A DNA stretch of 26,056 nt from UMGS1663 sp963621995 (GTDB taxonomy: Bacteria; Bacillota; Clostridia; TANB77; CAG-508), in the NCBI GenBank assembly GCA_963621995.1, contig CAVFFZ010000018.1:1-26056 (forward strand), written 5' to 3'. Shown piece by piece: positions 1-8,360 of this stretch (the stretch's first letter is position 1; every line of letters starts with the position of its first letter). The notes beneath the pieces are model-generated. The model was not told the DNA's origin and searched no databases. It saw only the letters and a program-made list of their open reading frames with translations. Both the position numbers and the translations under genes were made by a program.

Positions 1-149
1 CCTAGCACTAAATTTATACTTACTCCTGCTAAAATTATTAACACAATAATCGTTACTACCAGTGCTATTAGTGTAATTCCTTTGTTCAGTCTTTTTTTAG
101 TTTTTAACATTTTTCCCTTTCCTTTAGCTTTTTCTTTTGTCTTTTTCAT
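1..149 (-). CDS. Prepilin-like membrane/secreted protein, N-terminal part only
   Basis: The reading frame starts at ATG 149 and runs off the left edge, so only about 49 residues are visible. It opens with a very basic stretch of about 23 residues (MKKTKEKAKGKGK and on), then a glycine followed by a long hydrophobic helix beginning ITLIALVVTIIVLIILAGVS. That is the layout of a type IV prepilin or pseudopilin N-terminus, with cleavage expected after Gly24. The usual Glu at mature position 5 is an Ala here, as is common in clostridial proteins of this kind. The ribosome site GGGAGG lies 9 bases before the ATG, which fixes the start. About 300 bases upstream are a promoter and a 24-codon ORF on the same strand, so the gene may have a long leader. 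The C-terminal domain, and therefore the function, is outside the window. Confidence 0.75.
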   Translation of the reverse strand, partial: MKKTKEKAKGKGKMLKTKKRLNKGITLIALVVTIIVLIILAGVSINLVL

Positions 150-310
150 TGTTTTATTCCTCCCTTGACATTTTAAATTTAACTGTGTAACTATTTCCTT
201 AAGAACTTTCAAATTTAACCATATACTTTTTTTCTTAGAATATAAAATCTAATTTTTCCCATATTCATCTTCTACAGAAAGTAATCATTCTATGCAAAAC
301 TTTTCTAGAA

Positions 311-373
311 TAGAAAAAAGATAGCTTTAAAAAACATGCTTATTTACTTAGCTTCTAAACCTATCTTCTCTTT
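311..373 (-). terminator. Terminator-like hairpin in the leader of the prepilin-like gene
   Basis: On the minus strand the arms AAGATAG (361-367) and CTATCTT (318-324) can pair, extended by A/G-U pairs, and are followed by a TTTTTC run. The loop is long (36 nt), so this is a weak terminator or attenuator. It begins about 9 bases after the stop codon of the 24-codon ORF and lies about 160 bases before the prepilin-like gene. Confidence 0.35.
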
Positions 374-375
374 TT

Positions 376-450
376 CTATTTTTGTTTTTTAAATGAACTA
401 TAAGTGTGTGTGTACACAGCCGCAAGGCTTACAGTCATTACCATTTTCAT
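376..450 (-). CDS. 24-residue peptide ORF with its own promoter and ribosome site (possible leader peptide)
   Basis: I do not recognise this peptide. ATG 450 is preceded by AAAGGAG with a 5-base spacer, and a good sigma-A promoter lies about 35 bases further upstream. The peptide begins MKMVMTVSLAAVYTHT and ends in the basic KKQK, with stop TAG at 376-378. Three of the first five residues are Met. The hydrophobic stretch of about 12 residues is too short for a normal membrane span. There is no run of one amino acid of the kind used in ribosome-stalling attenuators of biosynthetic operons. A hairpin followed by a T run starts shortly after the stop codon, and the next gene downstream is the prepilin-like gene. 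A leader peptide, a small secreted or toxic peptide, or a chance ORF are all possible. The complete expression signals make chance less likely. Confidence 0.45.
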   Translation of the reverse strand: MKMVMTVSLAAVYTHTYSSFKKQK

Positions 451-484
451 GTTTTCTCCTTTGTTTTCACTTTATTACATTTTT

Positions 485-513
485 ATTTTATAATTAAATA
501 TATTAATTGTCAA
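485..513 (-). promoter_or_regulatory. Sigma-A promoter for the 24-codon ORF and possibly the prepilin-like gene
   Basis: On the minus strand TTGACA (508-513) and TAAAAT (485-490) are separated by 17 bases. The -35 is perfect and the -10 matches 5 of 6. Transcription would start near 478, giving a leader of about 28 bases before the ORF. Confidence 0.65.
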
Positions 514-680
514 CATATTTCTAGAAAAATAAGCTTACACTGTTTTATTTCTTTTGTTTTCTCTAAATTATAAGCTAATATTATTATTCCTATTACTTTA
601 TTTAGTTTTTTATAAACAAAATCTGGTTTGACTTAAAACTTTTAATAATTTTCACAAATATTTTCGATTTGTTCACAAAA

Positions 681-708
681 TGGTCAAATAACTTTAGTAT
701 ATTATATT
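681..708 (+). promoter_or_regulatory. Possible promoter for an orphan short transcript
   Basis: TGGTCA (681-686) and TATATT (703-708) are separated by 16 bases on the plus strand. The match to consensus is moderate. It is listed because it sits at the right distance from a free-standing terminator at 771-801 that no plus-strand gene accounts for. Confidence 0.3.
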
Positions 709-714
709 TGTAGT

Positions 715-801
715 TAGTAAATAAATTTTACCCTTTTATTTACGAAACATCCCCTTTTATTTTCTTAAAAGCAGCCTCGTTTATACGTAGGCTGTTTTTT
801 T
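715..801 (+). ncRNA. Candidate small regulatory RNA
   Basis: The roughly 87-base plus-strand segment lies between a possible promoter and a strong intrinsic terminator. It contains a 9 bp perfect hairpin (GTAAATAAA at 717-725 with TTTATTTAC at 735-743) whose loop carries ACCCT. An unpaired stretch with CATCCCCTTTTAT (749-760) follows, then the terminator hairpin. Both C-rich stretches are complementary to Shine-Dalgarno sequences such as AAAGGGG, a known design of Gram-positive small RNAs that pair with ribosome sites. There is no convincing ORF. Expression is inferred, not shown. Confidence 0.35.
771..801 (+). terminator. Intrinsic terminator of the candidate small RNA
   Basis: CAGCCTCGT (772-780) pairs with ACG-T-AGGCTG (785-794) around a short loop with one bulge, followed by seven T (795-801). 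On the minus strand the hairpin has no comparable T run, so it acts on plus-strand transcripts. Confidence 0.7.
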
Positions 802-806
802 ATCAA

Positions 807-850
807 AATTACCCCAAAAGTACCTGGTACTTCTGGGGTAATTTGTTTTT
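807..850. terminator. Long hairpin after the M23 peptidase gene
   Basis: AATTACCCC (807-815) pairs with GGGGTAATT (835-843) and the stem continues inward through AAGTAC/GTACTT with one mismatch. A strong T run follows on the plus strand and a weaker TTTTGAT on the minus strand. It probably ends transcription of the M23 gene, whose stop codon is at 851, and backs up the plus-strand terminator just before it. Confidence 0.6.
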
Positions 851-1807
851 TTATTTATATAAATATTTCTGTGGATTTACTTGTGCTCCATCTTTACGTA
901 TTTCAAAGTGCAAATGATTTCCTGTTGAATTTCCTGTTGAGCCAACTGCTGCTATTGTGTCACCTGCTACTACTTCATCTCCTTTTGAAACATATAATTT
1001 ACTACAATGTCCATAATATGTTTCTACTCCATTTCCATGTGAAATAATAACTAAATTTCCATATCCACTCATCCACCCTGCAAATTTTATAGTACCATCT
1101 GCTGCTGCTTTAATTGGTGTTCCATTTGGTGCTGCAATATCCATTCCCATATGTGTATGGTCACGTACACTTTCCACTGCACCAAAACGTGAAGTTATAT
1201 TTCCTGTTACTGGTTTTACTGAAAAATATATACCATTAAATGTTGATGACTCTATTTCTTCATATTCTTCTTCTAATTTTGTTTGTACATTAGAAGCTAC
1301 TTCTACTTTACTTTCAAGTTCTTCTAAATTTTGTGTGTATATTTCTTGCATTGAAATTTCTGCATCTTCTTGCTTTTCTTTTATGCTATTTATAATTTCT
1401 TCTGCTTCGTTCTTAGAAGATACATATGTTGTACTTCCTTTTTCTAGAGTAACTGCATACATTCTATATGTTACAACTGCTGATTCTTGAATTTTATTAA
1501 ATATTTCTTCCTCTGATGTCTCTTCATTATTTTCTATAAGTAATAATTTATATTTTGGCATTTCTTCAACATCTACATATGCTACATTTTCTTGATCCAT
1601 ATTTAATATTTCATCATTTATTAGTTGTTCAAATTCATTTTTATTCAATATATATCCAACTTCTTCTCCTGAAATTGTTACTTTATATGCTGGCTTATAT
1701 TTAAGTAGTATAAATGCAACAATTAGAATAAGAGCTACTGCTATAATACTAATTAGTCTTACTATACACTTTGTATAGTTTTTTAATTTAAAGTTTAAAA
1801 TATAAAT
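851..1807 (-). CDS. Membrane-anchored M23 (LytM-type) peptidoglycan metallopeptidase with no standard start codon
   Basis: This is an endopeptidase that cuts peptidoglycan cross-bridges outside the membrane. The C-terminal 120 residues form a complete M23 domain. The zinc ligands are HMGMD (His and Asp) and the last His of HLHFE, and the catalytic His is in YYGH. The middle is an acidic, helix-prone region. The frame is open upstream to a TGA at 1808-1810. That upstream part encodes a basic start, one transmembrane helix (RLISIIAVALILIVAFILL) and a YKVTISGEEVGYI segment typical of the clostridial family, so it belongs to the protein. It contains no ATG, GTG or TTG until TTG 1648, which would remove the membrane anchor. 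The ribosome site AAGGAG (1812-1817) points instead to ATT codons at 1805-1807 or 1799-1801. The start given here is the first ATT and is tentative. A non-AUG start or a one-base error are both possible. The length would be about 318 residues. Confidence 0.85.
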   Translation of the reverse strand: MYILNFKLKNYTKCIVRLISIIAVALILIVAFILLKYKPAYKVTISGEEVGYILNKNEFEQLINDEILNMDQENVAYVDVEEMPKYKLLLIENNEETSEEEIFNKIQESAVVTYRMYAVTLEKGSTTYVSSKNEAEEIINSIKEKQEDAEISMQEIYTQNLEELESKVEVASNVQTKLEEEYEEIESSTFNGIYFSVKPVTGNITSRFGAVESVRDHTHMGMDIAAPNGTPIKAAADGTIKFAGWMSGYGNLVIISHGNGVETYYGHCSKLYVSKGDEVVAGDTIAAVGSTGNSTGNHLHFEIRKDGAQVNPQKYLYK

Positions 1808-1839
1808 TCATCTCCTTCTTGTTTCGCACGACAGTATTT

Positions 1840-1868
1840 ATTATACTATATATTTTAAACATTTGCAA
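1840..1868 (-). promoter_or_regulatory. Promoter of the M23 peptidase gene
   Basis: On the minus strand TTGCAA (1863-1868) and a perfect TATAAT (1840-1845) are 17 bases apart, about 30 bases before the AAGGAG ribosome site. The -35 matches 4 of 6. Confidence 0.55.
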
Positions 1869-1994
1869 ACAAAGTATTCCATTTTAACTAAATTTTATTT
1901 CTTTTAACCAGTATATATTTATATTATTTGAATTTATTGGTACTTTTACTTTATTTTGCTATTATTTCCTTTATTTTGCTTTATATTTTATCTT

Positions 1995-4634
1995 CTATAT
2001 TGTTTTTTCTTCATGTTTATATATTACTTTTCCAAATTTAAATTCATTAAATTTCTTTTGTAGTTCCATTATAACTATTGGCATTATAGATATTAATGCT
2101 GTATACATCCATTGCGTTTTGTTCAATGGAACTAATTTAAATACTTCTGCTACAGGAGGAATAATTACTACTCCCACTTGCATAATTAAGCCTAAAATAA
2201 AGGCTCCTGCAAGGTATTTATTTTCTAAAATTCCTGTTTTAAATATTGATTCTTCTGTTTTAATGTTAAAGCTATGTACAAGTTCTAACATTCCAAGTGA
2301 TACAAATGCCATTGTCCTACCCACTTCTAAGCTATATAAATTGTTTCCTATACTAAACGCAAATAATGTAAGTATTCCTAACATTATACCTTCTACAAAT
2401 ATTTTCCCCCACATACCATCTGCAAATAGTGCTTTGTTTGAATCTACTGGTTTTCTGTTCATTATGTTTGGTTCTGGCTTTTCTAACCCTAGTGCAATTG
2501 CTGGAAAAGAATCTGTTACTAAGTTTATCCAAAGTAATTGTATTGCAAGAAGTGGTGATTTTAGTCCTAATACAATTCCCATAAAAATAGTTACTATTTC
2601 TCCTATATTGGTAGAAATTAAAAAATGTATTGATTTCCTTATATTATCAAAAATATTTCTTCCTTGTTTTACTGCCTCTACTATAGTTACAAAATTATCA
2701 TCTGTCAATACCATATCTGCTGCATTTTTAGCAACATCTGTACCATTTCTTCCCATTGCTACACCAATATCTGCTTTTTTTAGTGCTGGAGCATCATTTA
2801 CTCCATCACCTGTCATTGCAACAACTGCTCCTGTACTTTGAAATGCCTTTACTATTCTAACTTTGTGTTCTGGTGATACTCTTGCAAAAACGGAATAATT
2901 CATAACATCTCTTTCTAGTTCTTTTTGACCTATTTTATCTAATTCTGCTCCTGTTATAGCTTTATCTCTCATTTTTAGTATTCCAAGCTCTTTTGCTATT
3001 GCTTTTGCAGTTGTTATATGGTCTCCTGTTATCATAACTGTTTTTATTCCTGCTCTTCTACATGTTAAAACTGCTTCCTTTACACCTTCTCTTGGAGGAT
3101 CTATCATTCCTATTAGTCCCACAAAAATTAAATTATTTTCTATTTCTTTACTTTCAATGTTTGTAGGTAGTTTTTCTATTTCTTTGTAACAAATTGCTAT
3201 TACTCTTAATGCTTTTTCTGCCATTTTATTGTTTGCTTCTTCTATATTTCTTCTTACACTATTGTCCATGGGAGCTATTATATTCTCTTTTTTATAATAC
3301 AAACATTTTCCTAAAATGATGTCTGGCGCACCTTTTGTAATAACCATGTATGAATTATTATTTTTATGAATTGTAGACATCATTTTTCTACCAGATTCAA
3401 ATGGAATATCTGCAACTCTTCTATTCATTTTATACATTTCAAATTTGTCTATATTATCTTTTAAAGCATCCTCTACTAAAGCTACCTCTGTTGGCTCCCC
3501 TACTGCTTTTTTCTTACTGTTTTCGTAACTTATTTGAGTATCTGTACACATACATGCAAATGTTTTTAATTCTCTTTTACCTGCTCCTAAAGTATAATGC
3601 TCTACAACTTGCATTTTATTTTGTGTTAATGTTCCCGTTTTATCTGAACATATAACACTACTACTTCCTAAAGTTTCTACTGCTGGCAATTTTCTAATTA
3701 TTGCATTTTTTCTTGCCATTTTTGTAACACCTATTGAAAGCATTATTGTAACAACTGCTGGAAGACCTTCTGGAATGGCCGCAACAGCAAGTCCTACTGA
3801 AGTCATAAACATTTCCATTGTTGGTATTTTCTTAAATATTCCTATTATAAATATAAATAGGCAAATTACCAAACAACCTATTCCTAATGATTTTCCTACT
3901 CCCGCTAACTTCTTTTGTATAGGTGTTTGTGGTGCTTCATTTGTTATAATCATTCCTGCTATTTTACCTACTTTAGTATTCATCCCAGTTTCCGTGACTA
4001 TTGCTTCTCCATGTCCATTTACTACTATGGTTGAAGAAAACACCATATTAATCATATCTCCTAATGTTTGTTCCTTATTTAAAATAACATTTGCATCTTT
4101 TAATACTGGGAGAGTCTCTCCCGTTAAGCTAGATTCTTCTACTTTTAAATTTGAGCATGAAATAAGTCTTGCATCTGCTGGCACATAATTTCCCGCTTCT
4201 AATAAAATTATATCTCCAGGAACAACTTCATTTACTGAAATAGTTTCTATTTTTCCATTTCTTCTTACTTTTGCAACAGGTGCAGTCATATTTTTTAATG
4301 CTTCTAGAGATTTTTCTGCCTTTGCTTCTTGAATTAATCCCATTATTGCATTAAATACTACTATAGCAATAATTATAATAGAATCTATGTAATCATTTTC
4401 TCCATTCATTTTGGTAATTATTGCTGAAATTATAGAAGCTATTATTAATATAATTATCATAAAATCATTAAATTGTTTTATAAATTTTATAAAAATATTT
4501 TCCTTCTTTTTATTTGCTAGCTTATTTTCTCCAAAATGTTCTAGTCTTTTTTTAGCTTCTTCTTTCTCAATTCCATAAAGTCTGTTTGTCCTAAAGTTTT
4601 TCTCTATTTCTTCTATTTCCTTAGTATGCCACAT
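1995..4634 (-). CDS. P-type Ca2+-transporting ATPase (P2A/SERCA-like)
   Basis: This pump exports Ca2+ across the plasma membrane using ATP. At 879 residues it has the usual full length. In order it shows an N-terminal cation-ATPase segment, M1-M2, the actuator domain with LTGET (about 170-174), M4 with AAIPEGLP (about 286-293), the phosphorylation motif DKTGTLT (Asp about 331), KGAP in the nucleotide domain, TGDGVNDAP (about 608-616) and a C-terminal membrane block. Residues matching SERCA Ca2+ ligands are present: Glu of PEGLP, Asn and Glu of NIGE in M5, Asn and Asp of NLVTD in M6, and a Glu in the LGMLELVHSFN helix. Ca2+ is therefore the best substrate call, though Mn2+ is possible. The start is ATG 4634, 10 bases after GGAG. 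The in-frame GTG at 4643 is only one base from that site and is rejected. It lies downstream of smc on the same strand with a possible promoter of its own. Confidence 0.93.
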   Translation of the reverse strand: MWHTKEIEEIEKNFRTNRLYGIEKEEAKKRLEHFGENKLANKKKENIFIKFIKQFNDFMIIILIIASIISAIITKMNGENDYIDSIIIIAIVVFNAIMGLIQEAKAEKSLEALKNMTAPVAKVRRNGKIETISVNEVVPGDIILLEAGNYVPADARLISCSNLKVEESSLTGETLPVLKDANVILNKEQTLGDMINMVFSSTIVVNGHGEAIVTETGMNTKVGKIAGMIITNEAPQTPIQKKLAGVGKSLGIGCLVICLFIFIIGIFKKIPTMEMFMTSVGLAVAAIPEGLPAVVTIMLSIGVTKMARKNAIIRKLPAVETLGSSSVICSDKTGTLTQNKMQVVEHYTLGAGKRELKTFACMCTDTQISYENSKKKAVGEPTEVALVEDALKDNIDKFEMYKMNRRVADIPFESGRKMMSTIHKNNNSYMVITKGAPDIILGKCLYYKKENIIAPMDNSVRRNIEEANNKMAEKALRVIAICYKEIEKLPTNIESKEIENNLIFVGLIGMIDPPREGVKEAVLTCRRAGIKTVMITGDHITTAKAIAKELGILKMRDKAITGAELDKIGQKELERDVMNYSVFARVSPEHKVRIVKAFQSTGAVVAMTGDGVNDAPALKKADIGVAMGRNGTDVAKNAADMVLTDDNFVTIVEAVKQGRNIFDNIRKSIHFLISTNIGEIVTIFMGIVLGLKSPLLAIQLLWINLVTDSFPAIALGLEKPEPNIMNRKPVDSNKALFADGMWGKIFVEGIMLGILTLFAFSIGNNLYSLEVGRTMAFVSLGMLELVHSFNIKTEESIFKTGILENKYLAGAFILGLIMQVGVVIIPPVAEVFKLVPLNKTQWMYTALISIMPIVIMELQKKFNEFKFGKVIYKHEEKTI

Positions 4635-4663
4635 AAAAAACACTCTCCTTTGTTAATTAAAAA

Positions 4664-4691
4664 TTCATACTAATATATATGCACTTGTCCA
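4664..4691 (-). promoter_or_regulatory. Possible promoter of the Ca2+ ATPase gene
   Basis: On the minus strand TGGACA (4686-4691) and TATGAA (4664-4669) are 16 bases apart, about 30 bases before the start codon. The -35 is good and the -10 moderate. Confidence 0.4.
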
Positions 4692-4735
4692 TATTTTATG
4701 AATCTTTTTAATTAATTTTGAAAAGTGTTTTATTT

Positions 4736-7700
4736 CTACTTTTGTGACAATTTCATAGAAAGAAGCTTACTTATACCATTTTCTTCCATTGTTACTCCAT
4801 ATACTGTATCTGCTGCTTCCATAGTTCCCTTTCTATGAGTAATAACCAAGAATTGTGTTTCTTTACTAAACTTTTTCAAATATTCTGCATATCTGTATAC
4901 ATTTACATCATCTAGTGCTGCTTCAATTTCGTCTAATATACAGAATGGTGCAGGATTTATTTTTAATATTGCAAACAATAATGCTATTGCTGTAAGTGCT
5001 TTTTCACCACCAGATAGAAGCATCATATTTTGAAGTTTCTTTCCTGTTGGTTGTGCTTGAATATCTATTCCACATTCTAATATGTTTGATTCATCTTGTA
5101 ATATAAGTTCTGCTTTTCCTCCACCAAACAATTCAACAAATACTTCATTAAAGTTTTTATTTATTATTGCAAATTTTTCTGCAAATTGAGTTTTCATTGT
5201 TTCTGTCATTTCTAAAATCATTTTTCTTAATTTTGCACTTGTATTTTCTAAATCTAAACGTTGTTCACTCATGAAATCATAACGTTCTTTTGTTTTCTTG
5301 TATTCTTCAATTGAATCTACATTAATACTTCCTAAATTTTTAATTTGATTACGTAAGCTATTCACTTGTTTTTGTGCAACCGCTATATTAGTTGGTCTTT
5401 CATATTCTTCTGCATTATTAGGAGTTATTTCATACTCTTCCCAAAGATGATTTACTAGTTGCTCTTTATCTTGTTCTATTTTAGTTTTCTTTACATCTAT
5501 TTTCACTAGTTGTTCTTTTACATCCTCTAGTATTTTAAATTTATCTGTAATATCTTGTTCTAATTTAGCTAATTGCTCATTATTTTTTGTTCTATTTGCT
5601 TTTAAGTCTTCTACTATTTGAGAACTATTTGAAACTTCTTGTTTTATTTTTTCTATTTCTTGTTTTGAAGTTTCTATAGAAGTCTCTATTGCATTATTTT
5701 CATTTCTAATAGTATTAATTTGAATTTTTTTGTTGTTTATACTTGTGTTGCTATTTTCAATATCTTGATTTATTCTTTCTATCATTTCGTCTATTGACAT
5801 ATTACTTTCGTCAAATGAAGAAACTGATATTTTTAAATTAGTAATATCAAAGTTTAAATCATCTATATAAGTTTGATTATCTTTATTTGCTTTTGCAAAT
5901 TCTTCAATTACTATATTTAATTCTTCTATTTCTTTTGTTAAACTTGCTATTTCATCTTCTTTTTGCTTTTTAACTTCCCTATTTACCTTTTTTTCTTCTT
6001 CAATATTTGAAGTTTCTTCTTTTAGTTTATTTAGTCTATTCTCTGCTTTTTCTATATTTTCTTCTACAGAAACCATTTTTTGTTTTTCAGTTGCATATAC
6101 AATATCAATTTCTTGCATATTTTTTTCTAATTCTTCTGATGTCTTTAAAGTAGTTTCAATTGATTTTTCATATTCTTGTTTTTCTTCTTCTAAATCTTGT
6201 TTTTGTTTTTCTAGCTTTTTAATTTGTTTTTCTAAATCTTCAATTTCTCTACCTCTACCTAAAATATTTACTGTTTTAGATATAACACTACCACCAGTAA
6301 TTGCACCTGTAGGATTAATTAAATCTCCTTTTAAGGTTACAATTCTAAATTGATAATTGTTCTTTTTAGCTAGAGCAATAGCTGTATTCATATCTTCTAC
6401 TACAACTGTTCTTCCAAGTAAATTTAATACAATTTGTTCATATTTATTTTGATATTTTACTAAATCTGAAGCTATTTCTATAACACCATCAATTCCACTT
6501 TTTTTAATGTTTTCTAATTTTTTACCTTTTACAGATGTAATTGGTAAGAATGATGCTCTTCCCAAATTTCCATTTCTTAAAAATTCTATTAATTTTTTAG
6601 CATCTTCTTCTGTGTCTGTAATAATATTTTGAAGTGTAGCACCTAAGCACATTTCTATTGCTGTTTCATATTCCTTGGGTGTAGAAATTAAATTTGCTAA
6701 AACACCATGCATACCTTTTTTTAAAGTAGCATTTTTTTCACATTCTATAAGTAAATTTTTAACACTCTTTGTGTATCCTTCTTTTTCTTTTTCTGTCTCT
6801 ATTAAGAATTTAAGTCTAGAATCTTTCATTCTTGTGTCATAAATAATATTGTTAATTTTACTATCAAATTCTTTTAATTTTGCTGATGCTTTTTCTTTTT
6901 CTTCTTTAATTTTTTCTACTTTAGAAGCTGCAGCATTTCTTTTAGCTTCAATATCATAAAATTCCTTAGAAAGTTCTTGCTTTTTCATACGAGCACTATC
7001 CAATTCAGAAATTGCAGTTTGAATCTCTTGTTTTATAGTTTTTTGTCTTTTTTCTAAATTTTCAAAGTTGATATCTTGTGTATTAATTTCAGATGCTACT
7101 TCATATTTTTTATCTACATCTTGCTCAACTTTTTCCTTTTTTGCTTCTATTTCTAATTCTTTTGAAGTTAATTTTTTAGTTATTTCTTCTAACTGTGCTT
7201 GTTTTTCTGCAAGTTCTTTTTTAAATTTTTCTCTATTTTGATTTAGTCCTATTTTTCTATCTTGTTTTTGTTTTTTCTCTTCTTCTAATTCTTTTATTTT
7301 TTCTGTTATTTCTTCTATTTCTTTTTCAAATCGTTTTGCATTTTGTTCACTATTTATTTTTCTTTCTTGCATAACATTAATATCAGAATTAATTTTTTCA
7401 ATTTTATTTGAACTTTCAAAACCAATATTTTGCATTTGTTCTATTTTTTCTGTTATTTCGTCTACTTGTGTTTTTAGATATTCTTTTATTTTTTTTACTT
7501 TTTCAAACTTTTCATTTTCTTCATTATATTGATTTTTGAATATCTCTTCATCTTTTATAATTTCTTCTAATTTTGTTTTATATGTTTCTATGTTATATAA
7601 AAATAAGCCTACTTCAATACCTTTTAATTCTTCTCTTAAGTCTAAAAATTTCTTTGCCTTTTCAGATTGAATTTTTAGTGGTTCTATGTTTCCCTCTATT

Positions 7701-8290
7701 TCAACTAAAATATCATTTATACGAAGTAAATTTAATTTAGTTTGTTCTAATCTTTTCTCAGATTCTTGTTTTCTTGTTCTATATTTTACAATTCCTGCAG
7801 CCTCTTCAAAAATACGACGTCTATCTTCAGATTTGTTACTTAATATTTCATCTATTTTACCTTGTCCAATTATAGAGTATCCGTCTTTTCCAATACCTGT
7901 GTCCATGAACAATTCCAATATATCTTTTAATCTACAAGGAGTCTTATTTATAAAGTACCCTGTTTCGCCACTTCTATAAATTTTTCTTGTAACAGTTACT
8001 TCATTATATTCAATAGGAAGTTTTCCATCTGAATTGTCTATTACTATAGACGCTTCTGCAAAACCTAATGATTTTCTGTTTTGTGTTCCAGCAAAAATAA
8101 TATCAGAAGAAATAGCACCTCTTAGAGATTTCATGCTTTGTTCCCCTAATACCCATCTAATACTATCTGATATGTTACTTTTTCCAGATCCATTTGGTCC
8201 AATTACAGCAGTAATTCCTGGTTTAAATTCTAATACTGTTTTGTCTGCAAAAGATTTAAATCCTTGTAGTTCTAGTCTTTTTAAATACAT
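4736..8290 (-). CDS. smc: Chromosome partition protein SMC
   Basis: SMC is the ATPase of the bacterial condensin that compacts and segregates the chromosome, acting with ScpA and ScpB, which are not in this window. The protein is 1184 residues, the normal size. The N-terminus MYLKRLELQGFKSFADK is the family signature, followed by Walker A GPNGSGKSN (about 31-39). Two very long Lys/Glu-rich coiled coils flank a hinge domain at roughly 515-660 (GMHGVLANLIS, NLGRASFLP, ITGGSV). The C-terminal head has the ABC signature LLSGGEKAL and Walker B CILDEIEAALDD. ATG 8290 was chosen over GTG 8299 because it lies 6 bases after the ribosome site AAGGGTG and matches the conserved family start. The gene is first in its unit and is read from a consensus-perfect promoter overlaid by a palindrome. 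The ftsY gene often found next to smc is absent here. Confidence 0.97.
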   Translation of the reverse strand: MYLKRLELQGFKSFADKTVLEFKPGITAVIGPNGSGKSNISDSIRWVLGEQSMKSLRGAISSDIIFAGTQNRKSLGFAEASIVIDNSDGKLPIEYNEVTVTRKIYRSGETGYFINKTPCRLKDILELFMDTGIGKDGYSIIGQGKIDEILSNKSEDRRRIFEEAAGIVKYRTRKQESEKRLEQTKLNLLRINDILVEIEGNIEPLKIQSEKAKKFLDLREELKGIEVGLFLYNIETYKTKLEEIIKDEEIFKNQYNEENEKFEKVKKIKEYLKTQVDEITEKIEQMQNIGFESSNKIEKINSDINVMQERKINSEQNAKRFEKEIEEITEKIKELEEEKKQKQDRKIGLNQNREKFKKELAEKQAQLEEITKKLTSKELEIEAKKEKVEQDVDKKYEVASEINTQDINFENLEKRQKTIKQEIQTAISELDSARMKKQELSKEFYDIEAKRNAAASKVEKIKEEKEKASAKLKEFDSKINNIIYDTRMKDSRLKFLIETEKEKEGYTKSVKNLLIECEKNATLKKGMHGVLANLISTPKEYETAIEMCLGATLQNIITDTEEDAKKLIEFLRNGNLGRASFLPITSVKGKKLENIKKSGIDGVIEIASDLVKYQNKYEQIVLNLLGRTVVVEDMNTAIALAKKNNYQFRIVTLKGDLINPTGAITGGSVISKTVNILGRGREIEDLEKQIKKLEKQKQDLEEEKQEYEKSIETTLKTSEELEKNMQEIDIVYATEKQKMVSVEENIEKAENRLNKLKEETSNIEEEKKVNREVKKQKEDEIASLTKEIEELNIVIEEFAKANKDNQTYIDDLNFDITNLKISVSSFDESNMSIDEMIERINQDIENSNTSINNKKIQINTIRNENNAIETSIETSKQEIEKIKQEVSNSSQIVEDLKANRTKNNEQLAKLEQDITDKFKILEDVKEQLVKIDVKKTKIEQDKEQLVNHLWEEYEITPNNAEEYERPTNIAVAQKQVNSLRNQIKNLGSINVDSIEEYKKTKERYDFMSEQRLDLENTSAKLRKMILEMTETMKTQFAEKFAIINKNFNEVFVELFGGGKAELILQDESNILECGIDIQAQPTGKKLQNMMLLSGGEKALTAIALLFAILKINPAPFCILDEIEAALDDVNVYRYAEYLKKFSKETQFLVITHRKGTMEAADTVYGVTMEENGISKLLSMKLSQK

Positions 8291-8328
8291 TTTTTTCACC
8301 CTTACTTGCTTTTTATAAATTTCGCTAC

Positions 8329-8360
8329 AATATGCTAAAATTATATATTTTTAGCATATT
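8329..8360. promoter_or_regulatory. Operator-like 12+12 bp palindrome on the smc promoter
   Basis: AATATGCTAAAA (8329-8340) is the exact inverted complement of TTTTAGCATATT (8349-8360), with an 8-base A/T centre. The palindrome covers the -10 element, the expected start site and most of the spacer of the smc promoter, about 27 bases before the HD-GYP promoter. A bound protein would block smc transcription. The regulator is unknown. Confidence 0.55.

Noticed and set aside
417..430. AGCC-GCAA-GGCT hairpin with a GNRA loop, considered as part of a cyclic di-GMP riboswitch
   Set aside because: The rest of the conserved GEMM core is absent on both strands, and the segment lies within the 24-codon ORF.
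1809..1811. ATG as the start of the M23 peptidase gene
   Set aside because: It touches the AAGGAG site with no spacer and its frame stops after seven codons. It would work only with a +1 frameshift.
2119..2841. Long plus-strand open frame opposite the Ca2+ ATPase gene (also 3775-4188)
   Set aside because: The minus strand here encodes conserved P-type ATPase motifs. The plus-strand frame has no ribosome site or recognisable domain and arises from biased codon use.
7686..8318. Plus-strand open frames opposite the 5' end of smc
   Set aside because: They lie antisense to the SMC Walker A region, have no ribosome site and resemble no protein family.
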